DNA of 64,000 nucleotides from Bradyrhizobium sp. sBnM-33 (GTDB lineage: Bacteria; Pseudomonadota; Alphaproteobacteria; Rhizobiales; Xanthobacteraceae), in the NCBI RefSeq assembly GCF_032917945.1, contig NZ_CP136624.1, positions 7,812,001-7,876,000 on the forward strand. The letters run 5' to 3'. A program made the position numbers and the translations under genes. The notes beneath the pieces were generated by a model. It had not been told where the DNA came from. It did not search any database and was given only the letters and a program-made list of their open reading frames with translations. How positions within the stretch are numbered: position 1 is the first letter of the stretch; each line of letters begins with the position of its first letter. Shown here piece by piece: positions 18,284-25,528 of this stretch.

Positions 18284-19390
18284 TCAGAACGACAGCGACG
18301 AGACCACCCGGACCTTCTGGGCCGGATCGAGCTTCTGCACGCCGAGCGCAACCACCTTGGCGCCTTCAGGAACACCGCCAGAGATCACGACGGAATTGCT
18401 CTCATAGGATTTCACGACGACCGGCTTGAGCGTAATCGCGCCGGAATCGTCGACGATATAGAGCGAGGGATTGCTGCCCTGGCTGAACAGCGCCGACAGC
18501 GGCAGTTTTGCCACGCGCTCGCTGGCGGCATCAGCCAGCGTCAGCGTGGCGGTCATGCCAAGCGAGACTTTGTCGTCGGCATCCGGCAGCGAGAACTTGG
18601 CAAGGTAGGTCCGCGTCGCCGGATCAGCCGAAGGCGCGATCTCGCGCAACTTCGCGGCATATTTCTTTTCCGAATCCGACCACAGCGTCACGGTGGCGGT
18701 GCCGGACTTGGCACGGCCGACCAGCGTCTCGGGAATCGCGACCACCGCCTCCTTCTCGGCAAAGCGGGCGACGCGCACCGCCGTCTGGCCGGCGGCGACG
18801 ACCTGGCCGGGCTCAATCAGGGTCGCGGTGACCACGCCGCGGGTATCGGCGACCAGCGTCGCATAGGACAGCGAATTCTTGGTGAGTTCGACCTGCCGCT
18901 CGGCGCGATTGAAGCGCGCCCGCGCTTCGTCGGCAGCGGCGCGGCTCTGATCCATTTGCGCATCCGTGGTCCAGCCCTTGGCGCGCAGATCCTTGGCGCG
19001 CTGCTCGGAGGCGCTGGCCTGCGCCAGCACGCCGGTGGCGGCGCGGAATTCGGCCTCGGCCTGTTCGGCCTGCAGCTTCAGATCGACCTCATCAAGGGTG
19101 GCGAGCGGCTGGCCGACGTCCACGGTCTGGCCGACCTCGACCAGACGCCGGGCAACCTTGCCGGGGACGCGAAAACCCATGTCGGTCTCAATCCGGGGAC
19201 GTATCGTGCCAACGAAGCTGCGTTCCGGCGTCTCGGCGGCATAGTGCACGGTGGCAACCAGAACCGGGCGCCCAAGAGCGGCCGTTTCGGCTGCTTTTTC
19301 ATTGCAGCCAGCCAGCACGAACACCGCGAATGCCAAAAAAGCTCCCGTCAAGAGCCTGTAATAGCTAGAAAAAATGGATCGGGCGAACAT
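18284..19390 (-). CDS. RND efflux periplasmic adaptor lipoprotein
   Basis: A 368-residue membrane-fusion protein. A lipoprotein signal with lipobox LAGC places the lipidated Cys near residue 29. The beta-barrel/lipoyl halves (PGKVARRLVEVGQTVDVGQPLATLDEVDLKLQ and GVVTATLIEPGQVVAAGQ) flank an alpha-hairpin (about 90-155). A membrane-proximal domain lies at the end. It links the inner-membrane pump to an outer-membrane channel. The ATG at 19390 has GGAGAG 5-6 bases upstream. First gene of the operon, transcribed from a clear sigma-70 promoter. Confidence 0.92.
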   Translation of the reverse strand: MFARSIFSSYYRLLTGAFLAFAVFVLAGCNEKAAETAALGRPVLVATVHYAAETPERSFVGTIRPRIETDMGFRVPGKVARRLVEVGQTVDVGQPLATLDEVDLKLQAEQAEAEFRAATGVLAQASASEQRAKDLRAKGWTTDAQMDQSRAAADEARARFNRAERQVELTKNSLSYATLVADTRGVVTATLIEPGQVVAAGQTAVRVARFAEKEAVVAIPETLVGRAKSGTATVTLWSDSEKKYAAKLREIAPSADPATRTYLAKFSLPDADDKVSLGMTATLTLADAASERVAKLPLSALFSQGSNPSLYIVDDSGAITLKPVVVKSYESNSVVISGGVPEGAKVVALGVQKLDPAQKVRVVSSLSF

Positions 19391-19409
19391 CGAACTCTCC
19401 ATCGCGGAC

Positions 19410-19448
19410 ACTGATGAAGAGTATTGAATGGCGACTGATGAATGTCAA
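19410..19448 (-). promoter_or_regulatory. Sigma-70 promoter with direct-repeat operator for the RND operon
   Basis: On the minus strand, TTGACA (19448-19443), 17 bases, then AATACT (19425-19420). Two exact copies of TTCATCAGT lie at 19442-19434 (spacer) and 19418-19410 (just downstream of -10), spaced 24 bp apart. This layout suits repression by the operon's TetR protein. Promoter boxes are seen; the repressor assignment is inference. Confidence 0.6.
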
Positions 19449-19638
19449 TATTCGTCACTAATCATGAATTCGTGAAGGAAGATCGGGTTAAGAGGTAATC
19501 ACTTCCCAAGGGGAATGCCTCCCGACCGGCCCGCTCTTAGCCGGCACAGCGAAGCTCAGAGAGGCCTCGCGTCGAATGCCGGACTGGAGCACTCCTCCAT
19601 CCGGCCATGCGGCTTTCGCCTCGCCCGCTATCCGCGCA

Positions 19639-20178
19639 TCAAGCACGTCGAGCTTTCTTGCGAGACTTCTTTGCGGTGGCCTTCTTCGCGCTGCTCGCGG
19701 CCTTACTCGCCGGCCTTGATTTCTGGCTGCTCGATTTCCTTGCGGCCGACCCTTTCGCCGTCTTCTTGGCGCTCCGCGCCCGTGCGGTTCTAGTCTTGGC
19801 GGCTCCGGCCTTCGCAGCTCGGGCGGTTCGAGCCTTCGCAGTTCGAGTCTTGGCAGCCGCAGTTCGAGACTTGTCAGCTCGAGTCTTGGCAGCTCGAGAC
19901 TTGGCAGCTCTGGTTTTCGTGGCCCTGGCCGCCGGCGCGCTGCGCCGCTGTTTCGTTGTGCGCTTCCGCCGTGCGGGCGCGGCTGCGACCGGCGGCGCCA
20001 TCAGCGGATCGGACACGAGACCATCGGCAGCAAGCGGCACATAGGCAGCCGCGCGTTCATCGGCCTTCAAGCCCGGCTCGTCGGCTTTCAGTGCCTGGCC
20101 GGCAGCTTCCGTTGCGGTGTTCGCAATCTCCTTCACCGTGTCGGTGAATTTCTCCAGAACCGATTTGTCCTTGTCCAT
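19639..20178 (-). CDS. Histone-H1-like Lys/Ala/Arg-rich basic protein
   Basis: 179 residues. The first 45 form an acidic/neutral amphipathic head (DKSVLEKFTDTVKEIANTATEAAGQALK). The rest is a highly basic, low-complexity tail built from 5-residue units of the AAKTR/AAKSR type, then KKTAKGSAARKSSSQKSRP and a KKATAKKSRKKARRA end. Such tails resemble eukaryotic H1 and bacterial HctA/AlgP-like DNA-binding proteins. A GGAGGG site precedes the ATG at 20178. It lies 68 bp downstream of the YcaQ-like gene on the same strand. Nucleoid binding is inferred from composition. Confidence 0.82.
   Translation of the reverse strand: MDKDKSVLEKFTDTVKEIANTATEAAGQALKADEPGLKADERAAAYVPLAADGLVSDPLMAPPVAAAPARRKRTTKQRRSAPAARATKTRAAKSRAAKTRADKSRTAAAKTRTAKARTARAAKAGAAKTRTARARSAKKTAKGSAARKSSSQKSRPASKAASSAKKATAKKSRKKARRA
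19805..19915 (-). repeat. In-gene 15-bp tandem repeats encoding AAKTR/AAKSR units
   Basis: The coding strand repeats a degenerate 15-bp unit whose complement reads like CAGCTCGAGACTTGG. At least five near-copies lie between 19805 and 19915, each encoding five residues. In-frame unit loss or gain would change tail length without breaking the gene. Confidence 0.7.
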
Positions 20179-20246
20179 GTCGCCCTCCGGGGCTGTGATC
20201 CATGGAACTAACTGATGAGGCGGAGTCGGGTTCCCGAACGCAAACG

Positions 20247-21419
20247 CTACTCCCCCAGCTGAAAGCGCTCGAAGCGATCCAGCTCTTCTTCAATGCGCCG
20301 CTTGTAGTCCTTGCGCGCCGCCCTCGCCGCACCCTTGCCGACCCAGCTCCATTTCTGCATCAGGAGTTTCTTGTTGTGGCGATCGGTTTTGAGATCGATG
20401 GCGGCGACGATGTCTTCGCCGACCAGCACTGGCAGCGCGAAATAGCCGAACAGACGCTTCTCCTTCGGCACATAGGCCTCGAAGCGATGGCCGTAGTCAA
20501 AGAACAGTTCGGTGCGCTTGCGCTGGATGATCAGCGGATCAAACGGCGAGAGAATGTGCACCAGGCCATCGCCTAAAACCGCCGGCGGATTCACCTCCAG
20601 CACTTCCGGCCGCGTCCAGTGCTCCTGCTTGCCGGCGCCTTCGAGCGCGACCTGCACCAGTTCCTTGCGCCGCACCCGCGCCTCGATCAAGCGCCGCACC
20701 GCCGGCTTGCTCGGCGCATCGAGATGGCAGACGGAATCCAGGCTGATGACGCCTTGCGAGCGAAGCGCGCGGTCCAGCACGTAGGCGGTGATCTCCGCCG
20801 AGGTCGCCGGCTTCGGCGGCTTGTCCCAACCGAAATGCCGCGTCATCAGCTCGTAGGTCTTGAGCATGCCGGTGCGTTCGGAGATCGTCACCTCGCCGGT
20901 GTAGAAGGCAAGCTGCAGCGCCCGTTTCGAGGGCTTTCGGCTCTGCCAGAGATGCTCCTTCTCGGCCAGAATGTCATCCTCGATGTCGCGGATGGTGAGC
21001 GCGCCGTCGCGCCGCAACAGCCGCATCACCTTGCGGGTGTCCTCCGGCTTGACGGAAGCAAACCACCGGTGGCCTTCGCGCCGGTGCTCTCGCATCGCCG
21101 GAACGAAGAAGCGAAAATCCTTCGCCGGCACATAGGACAGCGCGTGGGTCCAGTATTCGAACACGCTCTTGTCGACGCTCTGCGCCTGGCGCAGGTCGGC
21201 GCGGGCGTAAGCCGGGATGCGGCTATAGAGAATGTGGTGATGGCAGCGCTCGATGACGTGGATGGTATCGATCTGGACATAGCCGAGATGGTCCACCGCA
21301 GCCGCCACCGCCTGCGGTCCGGCGCCAAACGGTTCGCTGGTGTCGAGCCGTTGGGCGTGCAGCCAGATTCGCCGGGCCTCAAGCTTGGTCAGAGGATGGG
21401 GTTTAGTCGCGCGGGGCAT
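20247..21419 (-). CDS. YcaQ/AlkX-type winged-helix DNA glycosylase (HTH_42)
   Basis: A 390-residue protein of the HTH_42 superfamily, whose characterised members (Streptomyces AlkZ, E. coli YcaQ/AlkX) unhook DNA interstrand crosslinks and excise alkylated bases. The catalytic loop GYVQIDTI (about residues 46-53) carries Q-x-D, the YcaQ/AlkX signature, rather than AlkZ Q-x-Q. Tandem winged helices and the C-terminal barrel (LVGEDIVAAIDLKTDR) are present and length is typical. The ATG at 21419 is the first in frame. It may be cotranscribed with the H1-like gene downstream. Confidence 0.85.
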   Translation of the reverse strand: MPRATKPHPLTKLEARRIWLHAQRLDTSEPFGAGPQAVAAAVDHLGYVQIDTIHVIERCHHHILYSRIPAYARADLRQAQSVDKSVFEYWTHALSYVPAKDFRFFVPAMREHRREGHRWFASVKPEDTRKVMRLLRRDGALTIRDIEDDILAEKEHLWQSRKPSKRALQLAFYTGEVTISERTGMLKTYELMTRHFGWDKPPKPATSAEITAYVLDRALRSQGVISLDSVCHLDAPSKPAVRRLIEARVRRKELVQVALEGAGKQEHWTRPEVLEVNPPAVLGDGLVHILSPFDPLIIQRKRTELFFDYGHRFEAYVPKEKRLFGYFALPVLVGEDIVAAIDLKTDRHNKKLLMQKWSWVGKGAARAARKDYKRRIEEELDRFERFQLGE

Positions 21420-21490
21420 CGCACGGCAATGTAGCGGGATTCGCGCGCGTGGGGAGCCCCCGGGTTCCCTGATCGCCGCGCGAACTCACC

Positions 21491-21721
21491 TCACTGCTTC
21501 TGCCGCTCTCCGACGCTGCCGGTTGCGATCTCGGCCTCGCAGGAGGCGCGACCGGGCTGCGGCGCATGGCATTTGTAGACATGGCCCGTGAGGCGATCGA
21601 CCAGCCACGCGCTCTCCTCCGTCGGGCTTTCGAACCCGACATAGCGGCTGCCGAGCGCGCTGATCAGCGTCGACAGCAAGATTGCAGCGGCGATCATCGC
21701 CCCGCCGATCAGTGTTGGCAT
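21491..21721 (-). CDS. Small single-helix membrane protein (76 aa)
   Basis: 76 residues with an N-terminal transmembrane helix (LIGGAMIAAAILLSTLISALG), then an extracytoplasmic tail holding two cysteines (VYKCHAP and RASCEAE) that could form a disulfide. The ATG at 21721 with GGAAG upstream is preferred to a longer start. Family not recognised. It lies 71 bp upstream of the YcaQ-like gene on the same strand. Confidence 0.62.
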   Translation of the reverse strand: MPTLIGGAMIAAAILLSTLISALGSRYVGFESPTEESAWLVDRLTGHVYKCHAPQPGRASCEAEIATGSVGERQKQ

Positions 21722-22107
21722 TGAACTTCCGGAACCGGCAGATGCGCTGGTGCGATGACCCAGATACTCACGCTGACGCTTGACTGACTGTAACACCCGC
21801 CCCGCCCGTTTGGTTGCCCCGAACGAATTCTTCTTCAGATTTTTCTGTGAGTAGTTTTGCTAGACGCGCATCTGGCCGATTTGTTGTCCACAGATCGGCG
21901 CTGGCGCGACGACCCGCTTTTTCTTTTCCGAAATCAGCGGAGGGAAGTGACGGACCGGCCCGCTATCCGGCGAAGCGTCATTGCAACGTGCTGGGACCGT
22001 TCAGTGACGACAGCGTAGCTAGCGCCGCGACCTCCGGCGTCACCACTCTGGACTTCGACATCAGGGCTTCCGGCACGTTCGATGAGGCCCGGAACGGCAG
22101 CGTTTCC
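21722..22107. other. Intergenic stretch without a gene
   Basis: About 390 bp between a minus-strand small gene and the plus-strand ompA-like gene. I see no coding potential matching neighbours and no RNA gene. The downstream end carries the CRP-type operator listed separately. Confidence 0.5.
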
Positions 22108-22129
22108 CAATGTGATTTGAATCACATTG
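22108..22129. promoter_or_regulatory. CRP-type palindromic operator
   Basis: A perfect 10-bp inverted repeat: CAATGTGATT (22108-22117), TG centre, AATCACATTG (22120-22129). The core is TGTGA-N6-TCACA, the exact consensus of cAMP-CRP class regulators. It is centred about 94 bp upstream of the ompA-like ATG at 22213, a class I activation distance if transcription starts about 30-40 bases upstream of the ATG. Site is seen; which CRP/FNR-family protein binds is unknown. Confidence 0.72.
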
Positions 22130-22212
22130 CCTGCTTTGAACCCGTTCTATCGTCGCAGCATCAAAACGTCATGCACGCCAGTTTGCAGGCGTTAACAGTG
22201 AGGATTAAGATA

Positions 22213-22845
22213 ATGACCCGCTCTCTTTCGATCATGACTATCAGCGCCGCGCTGTCGATGACGGCGGGGCTGGCGGTCGCCGGCGACACCGTCTCAGCCG
22301 ACAAAATTCTGGATGCCCTGAAACCGAAGCCCGGCGCGACCCGCGGCCTCTCGGCCGGCCCGCAGCAGCCGGTGGATGCTGCCGCAAAGGCCAAGGAAGT
22401 CAGCTTCGTCGACACGCTACGCAACCGCAAGACCCGCTCGCTGTCGCTCGGCGAGCGCCAGGAAATCGCGGAACTTGCCGCGAGCAAGCCGAAGATCGAC
22501 CTCGAAATTCAGTTCGACTACAATTCAGCCGACATCAGCAAGCATTCGGTTTCCGCGGTGCAGGAGCTCGGCAAGGCGCTCTCCGATTCGAGCCTGAAGG
22601 GGTCGACCTTCGTGGTCGCCGGTCATACCGACGCGATCGGCGGCGAGGCCTACAACCAGGATCTTTCCGAACGCCGCGCTGATACGATCAAGAAGTACCT
22701 GACCGAGAAGTACGGCATCGTCGGTTCCAATCTCGTGACCGTTGGTTACGGCGAGACCAAGCCGAAGGATGCGAACGCGCCGATGGACCCCACCAACCGC
22801 CGCGTTCAGGTCGTCAACATGGATAGCAAGACCGCCTCCAAGTGA
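22213..22845 (+). CDS. OmpA-family peptidoglycan-binding protein
   Basis: 210 residues. Signal peptide (MTRSLSIMTISAALSMTAGLAVAG), an unstructured linker, then a C-terminal OmpA domain (about residues 95-205). Its peptidoglycan-binding signatures are IQFDYNSADIS, VAGHTDAIGGEAYNQDLSERRA and TVGYGETKPKDANAPMDPTNRRVQV. It has no beta-barrel, so it is a periplasmic anchor or lipoprotein-like tether rather than a porin. The ATG at 22213 has AGGA about 9 bases upstream. A consensus CRP-type site lies upstream, implying control by carbon or redox state. Confidence 0.88.
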   Translation: MTRSLSIMTISAALSMTAGLAVAGDTVSADKILDALKPKPGATRGLSAGPQQPVDAAAKAKEVSFVDTLRNRKTRSLSLGERQEIAELAASKPKIDLEIQFDYNSADISKHSVSAVQELGKALSDSSLKGSTFVVAGHTDAIGGEAYNQDLSERRADTIKKYLTEKYGIVGSNLVTVGYGETKPKDANAPMDPTNRRVQVVNMDSKTASK

Positions 22846-22878
22846 GGTTTTGAAAGATGAGGTCTTGAAAGCCGGTCC

Positions 22879-22898
22879 GCCTGCCGCCAGCGGCAGGC
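22879..22898 (+). terminator. Hairpin downstream of the OmpA-family gene
   Basis: Perfect 8-bp stem GCCTGCCG (22879-22886), loop CCAG, CGGCAGGC (22891-22898), 34 bases after the stop. The following bases are pyrimidine-rich (CTCTCCCTCTC) but not a T run, so termination is plausible rather than certain. Confidence 0.45.
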
Positions 22899-22955
22899 GC
22901 TCTCCCTCTCTCGCTGCGGGGCATAGGCGACCCGCAGCCGCCGCTCTTCAAGAAA

Positions 22956-22976
22956 GGCCGATGCGAAGCATCGGCC
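22956..22976. repeat. 9-bp GAA-loop hairpin
   Basis: GGCCGATGC (22956-22964), loop GAA, GCATCGGCC (22968-22976). The arms are perfect. It lies directly before the dispersed repeat at 22981 and may be its border or a terminator. Confidence 0.55.
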
Positions 22977-22980
22977 ACGG

Positions 22981-23031
22981 TGGGGTCTCGCCGCGAGTCG
23001 CACTGTCCGAATCGATAGAGTTTCCCCACCC
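22981..23031. repeat. Dispersed intergenic repeat, copy A
   Basis: A segment beginning TGGGGTCTCGCCGCGA and ending TTTCCCCACCC. It matches 40813-40863 in order and spacing (TGGGGT, TCGCCGC, a TC(G/A)C-CTGT-CG core, AGAG, TTTCCCACCC). It lies between the convergent ompA-like and mannosyltransferase genes. Confidence 0.65.
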
Positions 23032-23083
23032 GATCACATCTGGCGATGCGATCCGACCTTCCTCAAGCGGGAGAGGTGCCGCC

Positions 23084-24424
23084 TCAAATCCAGTTCTGGA
23101 AGATCATCAGGCGGCTGAACGTCGCCATCGAAGTGCCTATGAACGCGGCCGATATCGGCAACATTGCGATAAAGCTGGCAAAGCCGATTGCGACATAGAC
23201 CCATAGCAGCCAACCGGGCATGCTGCCGCGTTTCAAGGCATACACCAGCGCAAGGCTCGCTGTAGTCGCGGCCGGCAGATAATAATAGATGAAGCCGAGC
23301 GTTCGCGGCAGCAACGCCCATGCGAGGTATGGGCCGCAATAGAACGCCAGTATCAGGAAGGCGTCGACGCGCCGCGTCACGATCCAGTCGCGCAGGCAGA
23401 CGGCAACCGCAATCAGCGCCGGCCACAGGATCAGCGGGTTGCCGAGGAAGACCACGGCGGCAATATGGTCTTCGTCGACCTTGTCGAAGAGATACCAGAC
23501 CGGGCGCACCAGGAAGGGCCAGGATGGCCATGAACTCATATAGGTGTGGCCTGCAATCGCACTCGTCGTGTTATCGCTGAAGATGCGTCGTTGCGCCTGC
23601 AGAATATCCGAGACCGACAATCCGTAGAGCGGAATGAAGGTGGCGAGATAAACGACGGCTGGAACAAGTACGAAGCAGACGGCGAAATGCCAGGCCTTGA
23701 AATTGGGCCAGAGATCGGGCCAGTACCAATCCTCCGGCTGGGGATCCGCGAATTGAGTGCGCCAGCTTTGCATCAAGCCGATCACGGCGACGATGGTGAT
23801 GCAGACCGCTAGTGCGAACAGCCCGCTCCATTTGCAGCCGGCCGACAAGCCAAAGCCGATCCCGGCAAGCGCGAACCACAGATGCGGCCGCTCTCTTCGA
23901 AAGCCATGCATGAATGCGGCGATGGCGAACAGGCCGAAAGCGAGCGCGAAAATATCCAGCATCGCGATCCGCGATTGCACGAACAGCATCTGGTTGAAAA
24001 AGGCGAGCAGGCTCGCCGCAATCGCCGGACCTTGGGCAGCGAACAGCGCCAGACCGCACAGATACACCGCAACAATGGCAAGCGATCCGAACAATACGGC
24101 GGGATAGCGCCAGCCCAGCGGTCCGTCGCCGAATGAATGGATCGACAGGGCGATGAACTGCTTGGCGAGCGGTGGATGCATCGGATTGAGCATCGGCTCT
24201 CGCATCACCGGCTCGAGTATCTGCCGCGCCGCCGGGACGTAATGCACCTCGTCGAAATAGAATTTTTCCGGCGCGGTGACGCCGATCAGCATCGCGAAGT
24301 GCGAGAGAGCAAAAACGGCTGCCGCGATGATAGCCGTGCGCATCATCGAACCGGGCAGAACAGAAAATGATCGAGTTGCTGGCTTCACGGACGATCTGTC
24401 ACAGAATGAGGGACGAGATGACAT
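23084..24424 (-). CDS. PMT-family dolichyl-phosphate-mannose-type protein mannosyltransferase
   Basis: A 446-residue polytopic membrane GT39 enzyme that transfers mannose from a polyprenyl-phosphate donor to proteins in the periplasm. The first periplasmic loop has the catalytic acid motif FDEVHYVPAAR (D-E pair, about residues 56-60), followed by the PMHPPLAKQ motif typical of PMT proteins. About ten membrane helices and a C-terminal aromatic loop (IYYYLPAATT) are visible. Start is ambiguous: ATG at 24424, or ATG at 24346, which begins just before the first membrane helix; neither has a strong ribosome site. Alternative view: an ArnT-like lipid glycosyltransferase. Confidence 0.8.
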   Translation of the reverse strand: MSSRPSFCDRSSVKPATRSFSVLPGSMMRTAIIAAAVFALSHFAMLIGVTAPEKFYFDEVHYVPAARQILEPVMREPMLNPMHPPLAKQFIALSIHSFGDGPLGWRYPAVLFGSLAIVAVYLCGLALFAAQGPAIAASLLAFFNQMLFVQSRIAMLDIFALAFGLFAIAAFMHGFRRERPHLWFALAGIGFGLSAGCKWSGLFALAVCITIVAVIGLMQSWRTQFADPQPEDWYWPDLWPNFKAWHFAVCFVLVPAVVYLATFIPLYGLSVSDILQAQRRIFSDNTTSAIAGHTYMSSWPSWPFLVRPVWYLFDKVDEDHIAAVVFLGNPLILWPALIAVAVCLRDWIVTRRVDAFLILAFYCGPYLAWALLPRTLGFIYYYLPAATTASLALVYALKRGSMPGWLLWVYVAIGFASFIAMLPISAAFIGTSMATFSRLMIFQNWI

Positions 24425-24747
24425 TGCGGAGAGATTGAGTGTGATGGCTCCGGATTTTTAAGTCCATCGCATTGAACGCGTTTCGATTTCGCAGTCACTA
24501 ACCCGCCGGGCGAGTAAGCCGCGCGAGTGATAATTCTGCCACATCGAAACGCGTGCGACCCGGTGCCATGTCGGGATAATCGGTTTTGAAATGAATTTCT
24601 GTAACTGCTCTTATTCGCTGTCAGAGGTTGGTTGGCCTGATTGCTGCGTTGATAGCTCCAGCGTACGCGCAAACGCGCGTTGGCCACGCGGCCGTCGTCA
24701 AGGATGAAGTGCTCCGCGTCGCCGGACCTTCGACCACACCATTAAAC
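24425..24747. other. Non-coding stretch with a 12-bp inverted repeat
   Basis: About 320 bp upstream of the mannosyltransferase gene with no credible coding frame. It contains a perfect 12-bp inverted repeat: ACGCGTTTCGAT (24476-24487) and ATCGAAACGCGT (24543-24554), with a 55-bp spacer. It could be an operator pair or part of a mobile palindromic repeat. Confidence 0.55.
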
Positions 24748-24839
24748 CCTCGTGGTGAGGAGGCGCTTTAGCGCCGTCTCGAACCACGAGGTGCCATTCA
24801 TCCGTCGAGACGCGCGCGATGAGCGCTCCTGAGGAGGAG
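24748..24839. repeat. Pair of oppositely oriented REP-like palindromes
   Basis: First element: CCTCGTGGT (24748-24756) and ACCACGAGG (24783-24791), enclosing GGCGC-TTTA-GCGCC (24762-24775) and GAGGA/TCTCGA sides. Immediately after (24802-24839), a second degenerate copy runs in reverse order (TCGAGACGCGCGCG then GCGCTCCTGAGGAGG). The GTGAGGAGGCGC/CGTCTCGAACC consensus is a very common Bradyrhizobium intergenic palindrome (recollection). Confidence 0.7.
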
Positions 24840-24968
24840 GTCTAACAGAGGTGCAGGGTGGCAAAGGCGCGCTTGCGCCGTTTGCTCACCCTACGAAGTC
24901 CGCTACGCCGCGCTCTTCATGCGCGCTTCAGTCTTTCGATATCGCGCCTGACGATTCCCAACTCGATA

Positions 24969-25400
24969 TCAGGCGGCGGCCGTGGCGGACTGCGCAGCGG
25001 TTGCGGCCGCGACGTCCATCCACATCACTTCCCAATGATGACCGTCGGGATCTTCAAAACTGCGGCCGTACATGAAGCCGTAATCCTGCTTCGGGCCCGG
25101 ATCGGCGCCGCCGCCCGCGCCTTGCGCCTTGCTGACCATGTCGTCCACCGCCTCACGGCTGTCGGCCGAAAGGCAAATCAGAACCTGGCTGGTGGCCTTG
25201 GCGTCGGCGATCTTCTTTGGGGTGAACTGGCGGTATTTGTCGTGCGTCAGCAGCATGACGTAGATCGTGTCGGAAAACACCATGCAGGACGCCGTATCAT
25301 CGGAGAACTGCGGATTCTTTTCGCCGCCGATCGCCTGGTAGAAGGCAGTCGAGCGGGCGAGATCGCTGACAGGAAGATTGACGAAGATCATTTTAGCCAT
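24969..25400 (-). CDS. VOC-superfamily (glyoxalase/bleomycin-resistance-like) protein
   Basis: 143 residues with two beta-alpha-beta-beta-beta modules. It begins IFVNLPVSDLARSTAFYQAIG and ends with a DPDGHHWEVMWMD segment carrying the usual metal-binding Glu position. It matches the group annotated as lactoylglutathione-lyase-like extradiol family proteins. The ATG at 25400 is preceded by AGGAG at 6 bases. Cytoplasmic; substrate unknown. It stands alone on the minus strand. Confidence 0.85.
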   Translation of the reverse strand: MAKMIFVNLPVSDLARSTAFYQAIGGEKNPQFSDDTASCMVFSDTIYVMLLTHDKYRQFTPKKIADAKATSQVLICLSADSREAVDDMVSKAQGAGGGADPGPKQDYGFMYGRSFEDPDGHHWEVMWMDVAAATAAQSATAAA

Positions 25401-25528
25401 GATGGGCTCCTTTTCGCGGGGTTCGGACCTAGAACGAACGAATGGAGACAAGTCCGACATCTCGTTTCAAACTATTTTTCTGGCGGCGAGTTGGCGCGCG
25501 TTCACCGGAACCCGGCGGCGAATGGTCG

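Noticed and set aside
24385..24687. Minus-strand 100-codon frame between the mannosyltransferase and VOC genes
   Set aside because: Composition is unlike neighbours, no ribosome site, and it overlaps the 12-bp inverted repeat.
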